From an uncultured Prevotellaceae bacterium (lineage in GTDB: Bacteria > Bacteroidota > Bacteroidia > Bacteroidales > Bacteroidaceae), in assembly GCA_947305005.1 (NCBI GenBank), contig CAMZCM010000015.1, positions 1 to 64,000 on the forward strand: DNA of 64,000 bases, in the 5' to 3' direction. The position numbers and the translations under genes are program-made. Positions within the stretch are counted from its first letter, which is position 1, and each line of letters opens with the position of its first letter. The notes beneath the pieces were generated by a model. The model saw only the letters and a program-made list of their open reading frames with translations. It had not been told where the DNA came from and ran no database searches. Below are positions 43,862-52,517 of the stretch, piece after piece.

Positions 43862-45256
43862 TTAATAAGCTTTATCGTCTCTCTTGAAGACGGTCTTAAC
43901 CGTCATCCAAATGATGCGCAGGTCGAGCCATAGGCTCCAGTGCTGGGTGTACCAGATGTCGCGCTCCACACGTCCCTCCATCTGCCAGAGTTCACGGGTC
44001 TCTCCACGAAAGCCCGTTACCTGAGCCCAGCCGGTGATGCCGGGCTTGACGAAGTGGCGCACCATATACTTGTCTATCAGTTTGTCGTACTGTTCCGTAT
44101 GTGCCAGCATATGAGGCCGAGGTCCCACGATACTCATGTCGCCACGCAATACGTTCCAGAACTGCGGCAGCTCGTCGATGTTGGTCTTGCGCATGAAATC
44201 ACCAAAGGGGAACTTCCGCGGATCGTCCTTGGTGGCCTGCAGGCGGTCGGCATCATTATTAACATGCATGGAGCGGAACTTATAGCAATAGAACTCGCGG
44301 CCGTCAATACCCGTGCGCAACTGGCGGAAGAACAAAGGCCCAGGGCTCTGGCGCTTTATCGCCAACACGATGAACGGCAGCAGTAATACTGAAGGAATCA
44401 GGCACAGGATGGAGAAGACGATATCGAATAATCGCTTCAACACCCTGTTCAACGGCTCTTCCAGCGGACTGGTGTAGGTGGTCATGACCCCGATGTCGTC
44501 GATGAGAATGGGTTGCAGGTTCAGTTTCTCTTCTGCAGTAGGCAGATAATAGAACTTAGCCATGCGGTGGTCGCAAAGACGAGCTGTCTGTTCAATCAGC
44601 TCACGCTCATTGCGAGGCACGCACAGGTAAACCTCATCGCCCAACTGCAAATCATCCGGCCGTGATAGTAATGCCTCGAAATCGCTGATGCTGCCGTCTG
44701 GGGTCAGCTCCCCAATGTCTCCATAAATGTGACTAACCCTGTAACCATAAGTAGGGTTGCTCTTGAGTTTGTAGTATAGGCGCAGCAGTTCTTTGTCCTC
44801 GCCAACAAGCGTGACACTACGTGTGTTGTAGCCCGACTGCCTGAATTTCTTTACCAACCATCGCTCTATGAAGCGCAACAGAATGATGGTAACAAGCATG
44901 ACAAGCCCCATGATGAACAATTGCCAGCCCAGTCGGGACGTGAAGTGAATGGCACGCAGCAGCAGATAGGATAGCAAGGTATGCATCGCTACAAGCATCG
45001 TACTGCGGCGCAGTATGTCGTTAGCACCCACCACACGCTCATGAATGACAGAGGGAAATAAATACTCGGCAACAGCGAAGGCAAAGGTGCATACCATCCA
45101 GAACGCCCGTCCCTTTTCTTCGTCCCAGCCTTCCGACTGAGGAATGGTGCCTACTACAAAGTAGAGCAGCACCCATAGAACCACAAAGTCTCCTGTAATG
45201 ATAAGTAGCTGAATCAGCCTGTTCGTATGATTGTTATTCCTTATTCTTATATGCAT
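43862..45256 (-). CDS. wcaJ: Polyprenyl-phosphate sugar phosphotransferase (WcaJ/WbaP type, initiating)
   Basis: A 464-residue inner-membrane enzyme that transfers a sugar 1-phosphate to undecaprenyl phosphate, starting repeat-unit synthesis. Four to five N-terminal membrane segments (residues about 15-130), a CoA-binding-like middle domain, a membrane hairpin near 280 (FDIVFSILCLIPSVLLLPFIVLAI) and the catalytic C-terminal domain. The latter shows SPGPLFFRQLRTG, KFRSMHVNNDAD, RKTNIDELPQFWNVLRGDMSIVGPRP and KPGITGWAQVTGFRGE. Second gene of the operon, 9 bp after UpxY. Confidence 0.95.
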   Translation of the reverse strand: MHIRIRNNNHTNRLIQLLIITGDFVVLWVLLYFVVGTIPQSEGWDEEKGRAFWMVCTFAFAVAEYLFPSVIHERVVGANDILRRSTMLVAMHTLLSYLLLRAIHFTSRLGWQLFIMGLVMLVTIILLRFIERWLVKKFRQSGYNTRSVTLVGEDKELLRLYYKLKSNPTYGYRVSHIYGDIGELTPDGSISDFEALLSRPDDLQLGDEVYLCVPRNERELIEQTARLCDHRMAKFYYLPTAEEKLNLQPILIDDIGVMTTYTSPLEEPLNRVLKRLFDIVFSILCLIPSVLLLPFIVLAIKRQSPGPLFFRQLRTGIDGREFYCYKFRSMHVNNDADRLQATKDDPRKFPFGDFMRKTNIDELPQFWNVLRGDMSIVGPRPHMLAHTEQYDKLIDKYMVRHFVKPGITGWAQVTGFRGETRELWQMEGRVERDIWYTQHWSLWLDLRIIWMTVKTVFKRDDKAY

Positions 45257-45265
45257 GGCTTAGTC

Positions 45266-46006
45266 TTAATCAATAGGCCTTAAAAAAGCAGTTGGAATAT
45301 AAGCTGTTGCAATGAGGCCAATGCTTGACAAAGAGATAACTACTCGCTGTTGGCCAGCTACACGAGCGACCTTTCCCTCTGTCCCTTTGAAGAGACCGTC
45401 AATGACCTTGACGATCTCACCTCCCTTGAAATGGCACTGTGACTCATTTACAAACTTCAAATGCTCACTGTTATTGCATGTGGCAATGATGAAATTCTCC
45501 ATCTCCTTACATGAAACCGTCAATGGAGGATTCCTCTGGTCATCGACCAGCTCAAAATGATTATAGTAAAAGGTGAGATACGACAGGGCTGGTGTTTTCT
45601 TGACATACTCCTCGGCCTTATCTTCTGTGGTATATACGAAAAGAAGGTTCGGGATTAAAGTCTCCAGAACCTTCTTTTGTTTGCCGTTTACCGTCTTGAG
45701 AGCATAACGCTTGGCGATATATACAAATGCACCGTCTTCTACTATATAATCCTTTGCGCGGTCTTCTCTACCATATGAGGCACGTAGTACATACCACCTC
45801 TTGCCAGGTGTAGGCACATACTTTACCGACACCCCTGTTTGTGAGCTCCTGGCTTCGGGGATGGTATCAGATGCAACTCTGACACTCGGAGGATTAGCCT
45901 CGCCTCTTCGAGTTTCCACATTAGACAATGTGCTCATATCGGACCTTTTGGGTACGTTGTCGGCTCGATGCTTGACAAAAAACGTCGTAAACGCTTTTTG
46001 TGTCAT
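45266..46006 (-). CDS. UpxY-family NusG-like transcription antiterminator
   Basis: A NusG paralogue that, in Bacteroides, associates with RNA polymerase in the 5' leader of its own capsule operon and prevents early termination. The NGN domain starts near residue 75 (PGKRWYVLRASYGREDRAKDYIV), with LIPNLLFVYTTEDKAEEYV near 125. A C-terminal KOW-like part follows (GGEIVKVIDGLFKGTEGKVARVAGQQRVVISL). The 70-residue N-terminal extension is low-complexity and serine/arginine-rich, so the true start may be the ATG at 45937 or later. First gene of the 22-kb polysaccharide operon. No UpxZ-like gene follows. Confidence 0.88.
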   Translation of the reverse strand: MTQKAFTTFFVKHRADNVPKRSDMSTLSNVETRRGEANPPSVRVASDTIPEARSSQTGVSVKYVPTPGKRWYVLRASYGREDRAKDYIVEDGAFVYIAKRYALKTVNGKQKKVLETLIPNLLFVYTTEDKAEEYVKKTPALSYLTFYYNHFELVDDQRNPPLTVSCKEMENFIIATCNNSEHLKFVNESQCHFKGGEIVKVIDGLFKGTEGKVARVAGQQRVVISLSSIGLIATAYIPTAFLRPID

Positions 46007-46291
46007 TTCCCGCTTCTCACCTCATACGGAATCACCTTGTGGCTTTTTCCGATGTTGCCCGCCTCGTTCGACTCCATCCGAAGACTTCGCCTCTCTTAGC
46101 ACGGCGGAGCAGTCTTGCTTTCAAATAGCCGTTTAAAACAGCAATCATCCAACATAGAACGCGGAAAATCATTGCAAGGTTAGTGAAAAAAAGTCAAATA
46201 ATCGCATAAACCTTCGGATTTTTCGATTTATTCACACTTTTTCTCTACTTCTCATGCGAATAGCTATCTTGTATGCTATTCCGACTTTGTT
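46007..46291 (-). promoter_or_regulatory. Leader/promoter region of polysaccharide operon
   Basis: 285 bp between lrgB and upxY without a convincing gene. The minus strand has TAACCTTG at 46175-46182, one mismatch from TAnnTTTG, giving a leader of about 160 nt before upxY. TTTG at 46195-46198 is too close (12 bp) to serve as the usual -33. A 7-bp inverted repeat at 46258-46281 lies just after the lrgB stop and may be its terminator, but no T-run follows. No long inverted repeats typical of invertible capsule promoters were seen. Confidence 0.35.
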
Positions 46292-46984
46292 TCAGATTCC
46301 CATCAGCTTGAGAATCATTGGGGCGAGTAGGGCTGTGAGCAGTCCGTTGAGAATGAGCCCAAGAGACGCATAAGCTCCATAGGTCTGTCCTTTCTCCATT
46401 GCTCTTGAGGTTCCTACTGCATGAGAGGCAGTGCCGATACTGAGACCTTGTGAATAGGGATTCTTGATGTGCCAGACCTCCAACACCTTGAATCCAAAGA
46501 CAGCACCGAATAATCCTACGGTGACAACAATGGCTGCTGTGAGCGACGGGATGCCTCCCATCGCCTGACATACTTCCATGGCAATGGGTGTCGTCACGGA
46601 TTTGGGAGCAAGTGAGATGATAGTCTCACGAGAAGCACCTGTCAGCTGTGCAATTAGGACAACGCTGACCACGCCGACGATACACCCTGCTAATTGTGAG
46701 AGAAAGATAGGAAGGAACTGGCGACGGATCTGCCCGAGGTGCTGGTAGAGAGGCACGCCCAAGGCGACAATGGCAGGCTTCAACCAAAACTCGATGTAAC
46801 CTCCGGCATGGGCGTAGGTCTCATAGCTGATGCCGCTGACTTTCAGCAAACAGATCAACACGGCAATCGTCACAAGGATGGGGTTCAACACAATCCATCC
46901 TGACCATTTTTGCAACTGGCGGGCACCATAGTAGATGCCGAAGGTCAGTGCCAGCAGGATGATGTTATTCTGCAATATCTCCAT
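46292..46984 (-). CDS. lrgB: LrgB/CidB-family membrane protein
   Basis: A 230-residue membrane protein with about seven hydrophobic segments. Family-typical features are SLAPKSVTTPIAMEV near residue 127, GGIPSLTAAIVVTVGLFGA near 146 and GTASHAVGTSRAMEKG near 185. LrgB with LrgA has been tied to murein hydrolase control and, in more recent bacterial and plant work, to transport of small organic acids. It overlaps lrgA by 20 bp. Confidence 0.92.
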   Translation of the reverse strand: MEILQNNIILLALTFGIYYGARQLQKWSGWIVLNPILVTIAVLICLLKVSGISYETYAHAGGYIEFWLKPAIVALGVPLYQHLGQIRRQFLPIFLSQLAGCIVGVVSVVLIAQLTGASRETIISLAPKSVTTPIAMEVCQAMGGIPSLTAAIVVTVGLFGAVFGFKVLEVWHIKNPYSQGLSIGTASHAVGTSRAMEKGQTYGAYASLGLILNGLLTALLAPMILKLMGI

Positions 46985-47315
46985 GCTTCTTGAACAATTG
47001 ATGAGTCCAACCAGTAATGATGAGCACCAACACAGTGCTCACGACCGTTGCTACCACGATGGGCACGAACTCTGCCTTGATAATGTCGAGGTAAAGCATC
47101 AGTGCTACACCGGGTGGAACGAAGAAGAAACCCATATTGGAGATGAGGAAGTCTGACATCCCTTTCACCCATTCCAGCTTGATAGCTTTCATTTGCAAAA
47201 GGGATGCCAGCAAGAGCATTCCGATAATACTGCTCGGGATGGTGATACCTGTCAACCATACAATGAGCTCACCCAAGGCCAGACAGCCGAAGATGATAAA
47301 GCATTGTCGAATCAT
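46965..47315 (-). CDS. lrgA: LrgA/CidA-family membrane protein
   Basis: A 116-residue protein with four hydrophobic segments, the LrgA size and layout: LALGELIVWLTGITIPSSIIGMLLL at 11-35 (family PSSIIGM motif), FLISNMGFFFVPPGVALM at 56-73 and a C-terminal segment. It works with LrgB. It overlaps both the upstream DASS gene (4 bp) and lrgB (20 bp), so the three proteins are very probably made together. Confidence 0.92.
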   Translation of the reverse strand: MIRQCFIIFGCLALGELIVWLTGITIPSSIIGMLLLASLLQMKAIKLEWVKGMSDFLISNMGFFFVPPGVALMLYLDIIKAEFVPIVVATVVSTVLVLIITGWTHQLFKKHGDIAE

Positions 47316-48820
47316 GCGATGAATCCGTACTTGCCGATGAAGAAGAGCAGGACATAGCCCATAGCAAGGCCGATGACACCCATGATGATACCAACACGCA
47401 TCATCTGCTTCTGGTCAATGAGACCTGTAGCGTGAGCAAGTGCATTGGGAGGTGTGGAGATGGGCAGAATCATCGCCAATGATGAACTGAGGGCTACGCC
47501 AATAAGCAAGGTGCTGACTCCGCCGAATGGGGCAAGCGTCTCACTCGTTGACAAACCGGCAAGTGCAAGTATGGGGAAGAGCAGGTTAGCGGTAGCTGTG
47601 TGGCTGATGAAGTTGGCCATTGCATAGCAGAGGATACCGCTGCCTAAGATCATCAACAGAGGTGACCATGAACCGAAGGGGATAGCGGCGATGAGATGCT
47701 GCGCAAGATGGGAATCCTGAAGAGCCAGACCTAAGGCAAAACCGCCGGCAACCATCCACAGCACAGACCAGTTGATTTCCTCAAGGTCACGACGGGTGAT
47801 GATGCCACAGGTACAGAACACGCCCACGGGCAACATTGCGACAACATTGGAATTGACACCTGTATATTTATCAAGCATCCAAAGGAGGACGGTGATACCG
47901 AAGGTGACGTAAACGACCACAGAACGCCAGTCGCTCTTGGTCTCGCCTTCGATGTTGAGTTCAATCTTCTTTTGTGTAAAGGGGAACAAGGTCCTCAGGA
48001 TGAACCAAGAGATAAAGAGCAGAACGATGACATAAGGGCACATCATGGCCATCCATTGACCGAAGCCAATCTGCATGTTCAAGCCGTTAGGATCAGCGAG
48101 ATAGGAGAGGGCGATAGAGTTGGGAGGTGTGCCGATAGGTGTGCCGATGCCACCGATATTCGCGCCGATGGGGATGGCCAACGCCAATGCAATTTTACCC
48201 TTACCATTAGCGGGTAGAGACTTCAGCACGGGAGCTAAGAAGGTGAGCATCATTGCTGCAGTGGCGGTATTACTGAGGAACATGGAGAATAGACCTGTTA
48301 CGAGAAGGAAGCCCAGTAACACATTCTCAGACTTGGTGCCGAAAGGTTTCAACAGTACCTTGGCCAACTTCACATCCAAACCGCTCTTAGTGGCTGCAAT
48401 AGCGAGAATGAATCCGCCAATGAACAGCATGATGATGGGGTTGGCGAAGCAGGCCATAATGGACTTGTAGGAAATGACGCTTCCCAATTGCTCGGCCGGA
48501 GAGTCAACGAACCATTTGAGGGCGCTGTCACTGCACGTGAACAGCAGGATGACAATAATGGCGACTGAGGTGGTCCACGATGGAATGGCCTCGGTAATCC
48601 ACATCAATGTAGCAAAGCAGAAGATGGCAATCACACGCTGCTCGATGAGGGTAAGGCCTTCAATCCCGAATGTCTCTGTCGGGAGAGCCCATAAGACAAC
48701 ACCAATGGAAATGGCAATGAGTAGTTTGATAACCTTGGCAGCGACGTTGTCGTTACGCTTTTGTTTCTTGTTGCGATGATAGGCCTCAACGAGGTGATTA
48801 CCAGTAAATATCTTGAACAT
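47312..48820 (-). CDS. DASS (SLC13/CitT-like) sodium:dicarboxylate transporter
   Basis: A 502-residue inner-membrane protein of the divalent anion:Na+ symporter family with about 12 segments. The two SNT-type motifs are visible: LFSMFLSNTATAAMMLTFLAPVL near residue 155 and NFISHTATANLLFPILAL near 414. It also has PIGANIGGIGTPIGTPPNSIAL near 196 and STPPNALAHATG near 463. Imports C4-dicarboxylates, tricarboxylates or sulfate; the substrate is not decidable. Its coupling with lrgAB suggests organic acids. Confidence 0.92.
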   Translation of the reverse strand: MFKIFTGNHLVEAYHRNKKQKRNDNVAAKVIKLLIAISIGVVLWALPTETFGIEGLTLIEQRVIAIFCFATLMWITEAIPSWTTSVAIIVILLFTCSDSALKWFVDSPAEQLGSVISYKSIMACFANPIIMLFIGGFILAIAATKSGLDVKLAKVLLKPFGTKSENVLLGFLLVTGLFSMFLSNTATAAMMLTFLAPVLKSLPANGKGKIALALAIPIGANIGGIGTPIGTPPNSIALSYLADPNGLNMQIGFGQWMAMMCPYVIVLLFISWFILRTLFPFTQKKIELNIEGETKSDWRSVVVYVTFGITVLLWMLDKYTGVNSNVVAMLPVGVFCTCGIITRRDLEEINWSVLWMVAGGFALGLALQDSHLAQHLIAAIPFGSWSPLLMILGSGILCYAMANFISHTATANLLFPILALAGLSTSETLAPFGGVSTLLIGVALSSSLAMILPISTPPNALAHATGLIDQKQMMRVGIIMGVIGLAMGYVLLFFIGKYGFIA

Positions 48821-48873
48821 AATATTTTGTTTTTATATCCTCCGTTATCTATTTGCCGTAGATCTGTCGGTCG

Positions 48874-50088
48874 TTATTTCACAATCGCTTTCACTACGGA
48901 ACCGTCGGGCTTCTTCAGGATGTTGAAACCGCGCTTGAGCGTTTGTTTCACACCGTTGAGACTATAGATCAATGGCTCACCATTGATGTTTGACACGGTT
49001 GTCGGTTCAACGCCTGACAGACGTTCATATTCTTCCATGCTGACAAAGTGCATGGTGGCGTTGATGAGAACGTACTTCTTGTTGGCAAGGAACACAAAGC
49101 TGGCCTTGTAGTCTGAACCCTCGTCGCAGCGATATCTGCGGAGATACTGTGTGACGGTACCGTCGCCATTGTCCCAATCCCAGATGATGCTTTGGTTATG
49201 TGTTTCAGGAGCATAACGCTTCACACCAGAACCCGTACCCGGAACCACTGTGGGATCGTTGGGGTCATACTCTTTCCAAGAGTCATAGAAGAGATAGACA
49301 ACGGTGTCATACTTTTCTGTGAACTGGATGCTATAGACAGCGGGGTAGGGCTTATGGCCAATGATGTCGCGATAGAGCTGGCCGTCGCTGCCCCACCAGT
49401 TGGTGTAGTCACCGTCAGCATCGCGCCAACCGTAATAATAGTCGTAGCCGATATCCTCACGGGTGAAGGCTCTGTTGTAGGAACCGTTAGCGTTGAGACC
49501 GATGAACTTCGCTTCGCCTATTTCGTTGATGCCGAGAGCTGCGCATACCTCATCGGTGTTGATGAAGGAATAGGTGGGCTGATAGTCTGGATTAACAATA
49601 GAAAGAGACATATAAGCCTCGACATCAATCGTCTTGACCAATTCAGGACCATTGATAGTGAAGCTGATCTCGTAGGATGCGGTATTGTTGATAGAGATGG
49701 TGTCGGTGGTGTAAGTAGCCATGTTCGCCTTTACCAGACGGGACTCTGTGGTGACAATCTTATAGCTGTGACCTTCCACGAAGGGATAGTCAAAGTTAAC
49801 GACGAGGCCCTGACCTGGCTCAGAAGAGGCTGCGGTCTGGATGGGCGTCTCGGCACCATCCACGAAGAGGTCATAGCTGATGACCAGCATGTGGTAGAAT
49901 GTGATGGAGTAGCTGTTGGGGTTGGTGTAAGTAAGCTTGAGGCCATTCTTATCAAATGCGTTGATGTCATCGTAAACGGCACCGTTCTGAATGTTCCATG
50001 AGGCAGTTCCCCAAACGAACTCCTTTTGCTGGGCCTGAGCGCCAAGGATGGCTGCAAAGGCTATGAGTGTAAGTAAAAATCTTTTCAT
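48874..50088 (-). CDS. Secreted protein of unknown function with Prevotella-type C-terminal domain
   Basis: 404 residues from the ATG at 50088, which gives a clean signal peptide (KRFLLTLIAFAAILGAQAQ). The middle is rich in aromatic and acidic residues with beta-sandwich-like stretches; no catalytic motif was recognised. The end (IYSLNGVKQTLKRGFNILKKPDGSVVKAIVK, read in parts) resembles the short C-terminal beta domain common in secreted Prevotella proteins (LNG...KKGLNIV..GKKVLVK pattern). Cell-surface or periplasmic location is expected. It has no clear operon partner; guaA follows upstream on the same strand at 49 bp. Confidence 0.7.
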   Translation of the reverse strand: MKRFLLTLIAFAAILGAQAQQKEFVWGTASWNIQNGAVYDDINAFDKNGLKLTYTNPNSYSITFYHMLVISYDLFVDGAETPIQTAASSEPGQGLVVNFDYPFVEGHSYKIVTTESRLVKANMATYTTDTISINNTASYEISFTINGPELVKTIDVEAYMSLSIVNPDYQPTYSFINTDEVCAALGINEIGEAKFIGLNANGSYNRAFTREDIGYDYYYGWRDADGDYTNWWGSDGQLYRDIIGHKPYPAVYSIQFTEKYDTVVYLFYDSWKEYDPNDPTVVPGTGSGVKRYAPETHNQSIIWDWDNGDGTVTQYLRRYRCDEGSDYKASFVFLANKKYVLINATMHFVSMEEYERLSGVEPTTVSNINGEPLIYSLNGVKQTLKRGFNILKKPDGSVVKAIVK

Positions 50089-50137
50089 AGAGTATTTGAA
50101 TATTGAATTGATAACTAATATGATTATTTCCTGATTC

Positions 50138-51679
50138 TTATTCCCACTCAATGGTGGCTGGTGGCTTTGAGGAGATGTCGTAGCAGACGCGATTGACACC
50201 ACGGACGTGGTTGATGATGTCGGTGGAAACACGCGCCATGAAATCGTAAGGCAGGTGTGCCCAGTCGGCGGTCATGGCGTCTGTTGAGGTGACGGCACGC
50301 AAAGCTACGGGATGCTCGTAGGTGCGCTCGTCGCCCATCACACCTACGCTACGGACGGTAGCGAGGAGGATGGCACCAGCTTGCCACACTTTATTATAAA
50401 GAATCTCACCGTCCTCGCAGACGTATTCACGCATGGCACGAATATAGATATCATCAGCATCTTGAAGGATGCGGACGCGTTCGGGAGTGATATCACCCAG
50501 AATGCGGACAGCCAAACCAGGGCCAGGGAAGGGGTGACGTGTGATGAGGTGTTCGGGCATTCCGAGCTGACGGCCTACGCGGCGTACTTCGTCCTTGAAC
50601 AACCACTTCAGGGGCTCACAGAGCTGCAGGTGCATCTCTTCGGGAAGTCCACCGACATTGTGATGACTCTTGATGACCTTGCCTGTGATGTTGAGCGACT
50701 CAATGCGATCAGGGTAGATGGTGCCCTGTGCCAGCCATTTGGCATCGGTGATCTTCTTGGCTTCTGCATTGAACACCTCCACGAAGTCGCGACCGATGAT
50801 CTTGCGTTTCTTTTCAGGCTCAGTAACACCTGCAAGGTCGCTGAAGAACTTCTCTGAAGCATCGACACCAATCACATTCAGTCCGAGGCAACGGTAATCT
50901 TCCATGACCTGTTGGAACTCGTTCTTGCGTAACATGCCGTGATCCACGAAGATACACGTCAGGCGATTGCCAATGGCTTTGTTGAGCAATACAGCGGCAA
51001 CGCTGCTATCGACACCACCGGAGAGACCCAGGATGACGCGGTCGTTGCCCAGCTGTTGCTTCAGCTCTGCCACGGTGGTATCTACGAAGGAAGCGGCGCT
51101 CCAGCCTTGCTCACTGCCGCAGATATTGACCACGAAGTTCTTCAAGAGCAGGGAACCTTGCGTGCTGTGGAACACCTCAGGATGGAACTGCACACCCCAC
51201 AACTGTTCGCCCTCAGCCTGATAGGCGGCATTGGCAACAGACTCGGTGGCGGCGATGGTCTTGAAACCCTTGGGGAGAGCAGTGATGGTGTCACCGTGGC
51301 TCATCCACACCTGTGAACCTTTTTCGAAACCCTGAAAGAGCGGATTGTCGAGGTCGATGGTGGTGAGGTGCTGACGTCCGTACTCGCGAGAGGGAGCCGG
51401 CTCTACGCGGCCGCCCAGCGTGTGACTCATGAACTGAGCACCGTAGCAGATTCCGAGAATGGGGTAGCGCCCACGAATGGCTGCCAAGTCAATCTTGAAA
51501 GCCTCAGGGTCATAAACGCTGAAGGGCGAGCCACTGAGGATGACACCGATGACATCAGGGTCATTCTCAGGGAACTTGTTGTAAGGGAGGATTTCACAGA
51601 AGGTGTCCAATTCGCGCACACGACGTCCGATGAGTTGTGTGGTTTGGGAACCGAAATCGAGAATGATGATTTTTTGCAT
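50138..51679 (-). CDS. guaA: GMP synthase (glutamine-hydrolysing)
   Basis: Converts XMP to GMP with ATP and glutamine, the last step of guanine nucleotide synthesis. 513 residues, the usual length. An N-terminal class I glutamine amidotransferase domain has the nucleophile region [16 protein letters not shown] near residue 77 and the catalytic His/Glu [11 protein letters not shown] near 170. Next come the PP-loop [19 protein letters not shown] near 220 and a C-terminal dimerisation domain ([16 protein letters not shown] near 390). Six bp downstream of the nucleotidyltransferase gene, so co-transcribed. Confidence 0.98.
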   Translation of the reverse strand: MQKIIILDFGSQTTQLIGRRVRELDTFCEILPYNKFPENDPDVIGVILSGSPFSVYDPEAFKIDLAAIRGRYPILGICYGAQFMSHTLGGRVEPAPSREYGRQHLTTIDLDNPLFQGFEKGSQVWMSHGDTITALPKGFKTIAATESVANAAYQAEGEQLWGVQFHPEVFHSTQGSLLLKNFVVNICGSEQGWSAASFVDTTVAELKQQLGNDRVILGLSGGVDSSVAAVLLNKAIGNRLTCIFVDHGMLRKNEFQQVMEDYRCLGLNVIGVDASEKFFSDLAGVTEPEKKRKIIGRDFVEVFNAEAKKITDAKWLAQGTIYPDRIESLNITGKVIKSHHNVGGLPEEMHLQLCEPLKWLFKDEVRRVGRQLGMPEHLITRHPFPGPGLAVRILGDITPERVRILQDADDIYIRAMREYVCEDGEILYNKVWQAGAILLATVRSVGVMGDERTYEHPVALRAVTSTDAMTADWAHLPYDFMARVSTDIINHVRGVNRVCYDISSKPPATIEWE

Positions 51680-51685
51680 AGAGGA

Positions 51686-52441
51686 TTATTGGATTTTGCC
51701 CGCAGAGGGACCTGCGGGAATAGTATCGGAGGATAGGGTGGTGAGGAATGTCTCGGCTTCAGCAAGGGTGTCAAGCTTGCCGACATCCATCAGACGGAGG
51801 TCGGCTTGAGGAACACCCATGATGAGATGGTCGGCGCAGACGCTGAGGTAGAAGTCGATGATGGAGAAACGGTCAGGCCAACAGTCCATGAGCGGAAAGA
51901 GCGAGGGGTGGAAGAGATGGATGCCGGAGAAGGCAAGAGCCTGAGCACCCTTCTGACCACGCAGCTCGCCAGTCTTGATATTCTCCCATCCGATGAGACG
52001 ATATGTGTCGTCAAACTGGAGATAACGGGTTGTCTGACGCGGAGAAACGAGCAGTGCCGACTGTGCCGACTGCACGGCATAGAGGTCGTCGAGACGGGCG
52101 TTGGAGAGAATGTCCACGTTGTGGATGAGCACGGGGCTGGAAGGGTCGAAGAGTGGACGGGCTTTCTTGATGCCGCCACCTGTCTCTAACAACTCGGCGC
52201 GCTCGTCGCTGATGCGGATGTCAAGACCGAAATGATTGTTGGCCTTGAGGAAGTCGATGATTTGTTCACCGAAATGGTGAATATTGACTACAATGCGCTC
52301 AAATCCATTAGCTTTTAGACGCAGCACCACATGCTCCAAAAGTGGGCGTCCAGCGACGGGAACGAGCGCTTTTGGCATCGTGTCGGTAAGGGGCTTCAGT
52401 CGTGTACCGAGTCCTGCGGCGAAGACCATTGCTTGTTTCAT
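51686..52441 (-). CDS. Sugar-phosphate nucleotidyltransferase
   Basis: A 251-residue GT-A-like nucleotidyltransferase with the N-terminal motif MVFAAGLGTRLKPLTDTMPKAL followed by PVAGRPLLEHV, and the metal-binding HNVDILS near residue 108. The short size and pattern resemble MurNAc-1-P or mannose-1-P nucleotidyltransferases (MurU-like). A -7 box ends only a few bases before the ATG, so the mRNA may be leaderless. Followed by guaA at 6 bp. Confidence 0.85.
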   Translation of the reverse strand: MKQAMVFAAGLGTRLKPLTDTMPKALVPVAGRPLLEHVVLRLKANGFERIVVNIHHFGEQIIDFLKANNHFGLDIRISDERAELLETGGGIKKARPLFDPSSPVLIHNVDILSNARLDDLYAVQSAQSALLVSPRQTTRYLQFDDTYRLIGWENIKTGELRGQKGAQALAFSGIHLFHPSLFPLMDCWPDRFSIIDFYLSVCADHLIMGVPQADLRLMDVGKLDTLAEAETFLTTLSSDTIPAGPSAGKIQ

Positions 52442-52445
52442 GGCG

Positions 52446-52453
52446 CAAAGATA
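52446..52453 (-). promoter_or_regulatory. -7 box of nucleotidyltransferase-guaA unit (near-leaderless)
   Basis: The minus strand reads TATCTTTG and is followed by GCGCC and then the ATG at 52441. With a transcription start 5-8 nt after the box, almost no 5' UTR is left. Confidence 0.6.
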
Positions 52454-52517
52454 CGAAAAAGTTTAATGTTTATCATCCCTTTTCACAAAAAAAGAGTAGG
52501 GAGACAGTCAGAATACC

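Noticed and set aside
46007-46291. Invertible promoter upstream of the capsule operon, as in Bacteroides
   Set aside because: No pair of inverted recombinase-type repeats was found and no invertase gene is nearby; only a 7-bp inverted repeat after lrgB.
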